The notes beneath the pieces were generated by a model, which saw nothing but the letters and a program-made list of their open reading frames with translations, did not search any database and had not been told where the DNA came from. DNA of 64,000 nt from Aulosira sp. FACHB-615 (GTDB lineage: Bacteria > Cyanobacteriota > Cyanobacteriia > Cyanobacteriales > Nostocaceae), in NCBI RefSeq assembly GCF_014698045.1, contig NZ_JACJSE010000001.1, forward strand, positions 248,001-312,000, in the 5' to 3' direction. Positions 61,862 to 64,000 of this stretch are shown here, piece by piece. The first letter of the stretch is position 1, and every line of letters begins with the position of its first letter. The translations under genes were made by a program, and so were the position numbers.

Positions 61862-62856
61862 TCTCACCTCTTATTGATGACATTCTCAATTTTTGGCTAA
61901 ATTTATCAACCCCTTGAGCATCGGGATTAGCTATGAGAAATTTTGCCTATTCTATTTTGCAGTGCGGAGTTGCCGTTGAGTTAAGTTGATTTTAGTGAAT
62001 TACCGTCACTGCGATCGCCATAAACTTGACTAGAGAATAATTATTGACAAAAATATTATTCTGTGTATGCAAAATATATAACTGCTTTGCAGTAGTTATG
62101 CTGTTATGTGATGCAGATCGCACTCAGTGTCAAAAAATCTAGCTAACTTTGTAGATACAGATGTTTTGTGGCCAAAGCAATCTTGTGTAGGACTTACCGC
62201 ATCAAAACGAAAAATCAAGAGTTTTGGCAAGGGTTCAGGGGTATGGGGGTGTACTTATTTAAAATCCTTACACCCCAAACCCTTTCACCCTGACACCCAA
62301 TCTCCACAGCTAATTTTTGTGCGTCAGTCCTGCTTGTGATCTACATCTAACTCAAGCGACACAACACAATCTTGAGTCCGACATTATAGCAATCTTATTT
62401 GATTTGTAAACATCGCCCATCATTAAACAAGAAGCGCGATCTGAGTTATGCCCCATATTCAACATCAAAAATGTGACAAGCATTAAACTGTGGGGCTGCA
62501 TCCAAATCCGACTATGCATAATTACGTAATCATTTAGCAATAAAACGACTTGTAAATTCTTGCTTTTTAGTAAAATTATTGACTTCCTTTATAACCAGAT
62601 ATTCAGTTGATTAGAAGCTTAAAGATTGTCAAAAGCTACACATAATACAAATAAAAGATGGATATACTGTAAGTATCAGGGACAATAGTGGCTCTAGTCT
62701 TGTTCTGATAGTTACTGGTAGCAAAAAATTACAAACTGCTATCCACCCATAATTCACAGCCCAGAAGTGAGTTAACAAAATAACTATCATTGACTAGGAA
62801 TACTTTGTATATAAACAGACAAACAACACCGTATCTCCAACTGCATCTACATCTAA
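61862..62856. other. About 1-kb intergenic region upstream of ftsQ
   Basis: It holds the ftsQ promoter side, a HIP1 octamer near 62010, a GTAAGTCCT-family repeat copy (62188-62332) and AT-rich sequence. The small minus frame at 62352-62540 has no coding signs. Confidence 0.5.
62188..62332. repeat. Dispersed palindromic repeat, GTAAGTCCT family, copy 4
   Basis: The left end GTAGGACTTACCG and right end TTTGTGCGTCAGTCCTG are inverted. The interior pairs GGGGTATGGGGGTGTA against TTACACCCCAAACCC. This is the clearest copy with both ends, about 145 bp. Confidence 0.7.
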
Positions 62857-64000
62857 ATGATCAATACAGATTATTTGTCACGCTTTTATAAAGCATGTAA
62901 CCCTAGCTATGCGCTCAATATGAGCGTTCGCAGTGATCAGCAGTACTATATAGATTTCGCTGATGTCCGTGGCTGCAAGATTGTGGAAGAATTGCAACGG
63001 ACTATCAGCCGTATTTCTCCCGATGAACCTACCTGTCAGTTATTTACAGGTCATATTGGTTGCGGCAAGTCTACAGAATTACAACGCCTCAAAGCCGAAC
63101 TAGAAGCAGTGGGATTCCACGTAGTTTACTTTGAGTCCAGTCAAGACCTAGATATGGCTGATATTGATGTCAGCGATATTTTACTGAGTGTAGCTCGTCA
63201 AGTCAGCGCCAGTTTAGAAGCAATTAAAATCAAAGTCCAACCACACTACTTCATCAACCTCTTCAAAGAAATCGGAGATTTTTTACAAAGCCCCATAGAA
63301 CTTTCTGGAGAAGCCGAATTATCTCTGGGGATTGCCAAAATTACCGCTAAAACCAAAGATAGCGCCCAAGCGCGAAATCAACTCCGACAATATTTAGAAC
63401 CACGTACTAACAGCATTTTGCAAGCAATTAACGAAGAAGTTTTAGAAAAAGCCGTTGAACAACTAAAACTCCGTGGTCAAAAAGGTCTAGTTGTCATTGT
63501 TGATAATTTAGATCGAGTTGATATGCGTCCCTTAGCATCTGGGCGGACACAACCAGAATATCTCTTTATCGACCGGGGTGAACAATTACGCCGACTCAAA
63601 TGTCACGTCGTCTACACCATTCCCCTAGCGTTAATTTTCTCGAATGAGTATGAAACACTCAAAAACCGCTTGGGTGGAGGTATTTCACCAAAAGTCTTAC
63701 CAATGGTGAGAGTTAAACAAAGAGATGGTAGTGATTACGAACCGGGGATGTTGCTACTGCGTCAGTTAGTCTTAGCTAGAGCATTTCCAGAAGTTTCTTA
63801 TAATGAAAGACTTTCATTAATCACAGAATTATTTGAACATCCTGAAACCCTTGACCGTTTATGTCGCGTGAGTGGCGGACATATCCGTAACTTATTAGGC
63901 TTGCTATATAGCTGCTTGCAACGACAAGACCCGCCTTTTTCGGCACAATGTTTAGAAGCAGTCATTAAAGATTACCGTGATGATTTGCTATTAGCCATTG
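62857..64000 (+). CDS. P-loop ATPase of STAND/AAA-like type, N-terminal part (runs off right edge)
   Basis: At least 381 residues are present. It starts MINTDYLSRFYKACNPSYAL. Walker A is LFTGHIGCGKSTELQRL at about residue 64-74, and Walker B is VVIVDNLDRVD at about 211-219. The order of helices after it (CHVVYTIPLALIFSNEYETL, then LCRVSGGHIRNLLGLLYSCL with a sensor-like Arg) resembles AAA/ORC or STAND ATPases. No membrane helix or effector domain is visible before the edge. The function is unknown; the C-terminal part outside the window would show whether it carries TPR, WD or nuclease domains. Confidence 0.75.
   Translation, partial: MINTDYLSRFYKACNPSYALNMSVRSDQQYYIDFADVRGCKIVEELQRTISRISPDEPTCQLFTGHIGCGKSTELQRLKAELEAVGFHVVYFESSQDLDMADIDVSDILLSVARQVSASLEAIKIKVQPHYFINLFKEIGDFLQSPIELSGEAELSLGIAKITAKTKDSAQARNQLRQYLEPRTNSILQAINEEVLEKAVEQLKLRGQKGLVVIVDNLDRVDMRPLASGRTQPEYLFIDRGEQLRRLKCHVVYTIPLALIFSNEYETLKNRLGGGISPKVLPMVRVKQRDGSDYEPGMLLLRQLVLARAFPEVSYNERLSLITELFEHPETLDRLCRVSGGHIRNLLGLLYSCLQRQDPPFSAQCLEAVIKDYRDDLLLAI

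Noticed and set aside
1..64000. CRISPR arrays, tRNA/rRNA genes and complete insertion sequences
   Set aside because: None found: the repeats seen are short hairpins or heptamers without regular spacers, no tRNA-like cloverleaf was recognised, and no transposase frame is present.

Overview
The window looks like chromosome of a filamentous, probably heterocyst-forming cyanobacterium (Nostocales, Nostoc/Anabaena-like). Signs seen directly are the dense HIP1 octamer GCGATCGC, heptanucleotide tandem repeats of the AGTGCTG and TAACTGA kind, many intergenic palindromic repeat families, and typical cyanobacterial genes: NADPH-thioredoxin reductase fused to thioredoxin (NTRC), an FHA-fused class A PBP, 8-HDF-type photolyase, cyanobacterial PilA, multi-GAF and CBS-PAS kinases, and DivIB/FtsQ next to FtsZ. 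I see no rRNA, tRNA, complete insertion sequence, phage or CRISPR array. The genus is an inference.

Layout. 1-9.4 kb: envelope genes (GDP-mannose pyrophosphorylase start, LCP-family ligase, exported pentapeptide protein, MurJ flippase, small outer-membrane barrel) around a 1208-residue kinase with five GAF domains, several carrying cyanobacteriochrome-like cysteine motifs. 9.4-23.4 kb: a HAMP kinase, metK, a GT9 glycosyltransferase, the smc-PRC-barrel pair, a CYTH phosphatase and a CBS-PAS hybrid kinase. 24-31 kb: ABM-like protein, photolyase, FHA-PBP1 and UvrB. 31-36.5 kb: small orphan proteins (a 19-residue-repeat protein, CsbD, a lipoprotein, a four-cysteine membrane protein). 37-42.7 kb: a GT8 transferase facing a methyltransferase-pilin-GT41 (SPINDLY) run. 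42.9-53 kb: NTRC, an OppC-type permease, ROK kinase, aquaporin, prolyl oligopeptidase, Uma2, DUF427 and HflX. 53-58.5 kb: 2OG-Fe(II) oxygenase, a proline/alanine-rich PEP-CTERM protein, glutaredoxin and glutathione synthetase. 58.8-62 kb: FtsZ and FtsQ. The right edge cuts a P-loop ATPase.

How the genes fit together. Three themes recur: peptidoglycan and division (LCP, MurJ, PBP1, FtsQ, FtsZ), thiol redox (NTRC, Grx, GshB) and DNA maintenance (SMC, UvrB, photolyase). The least ordinary parts are the tandem candidate bilin-binding GAF domains, the possible pilin-modification cluster, the GxRPIA 19-residue-repeat protein, and several repeat families. One of these is a 30-bp palindrome present twice with two compensated base-pair changes. 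hflX also appears to lack any ATG/GTG/TTG at its expected N-terminus. No clear new multi-gene defence or biosynthetic system is visible; the strongest candidates for something undescribed are listed in the findings.
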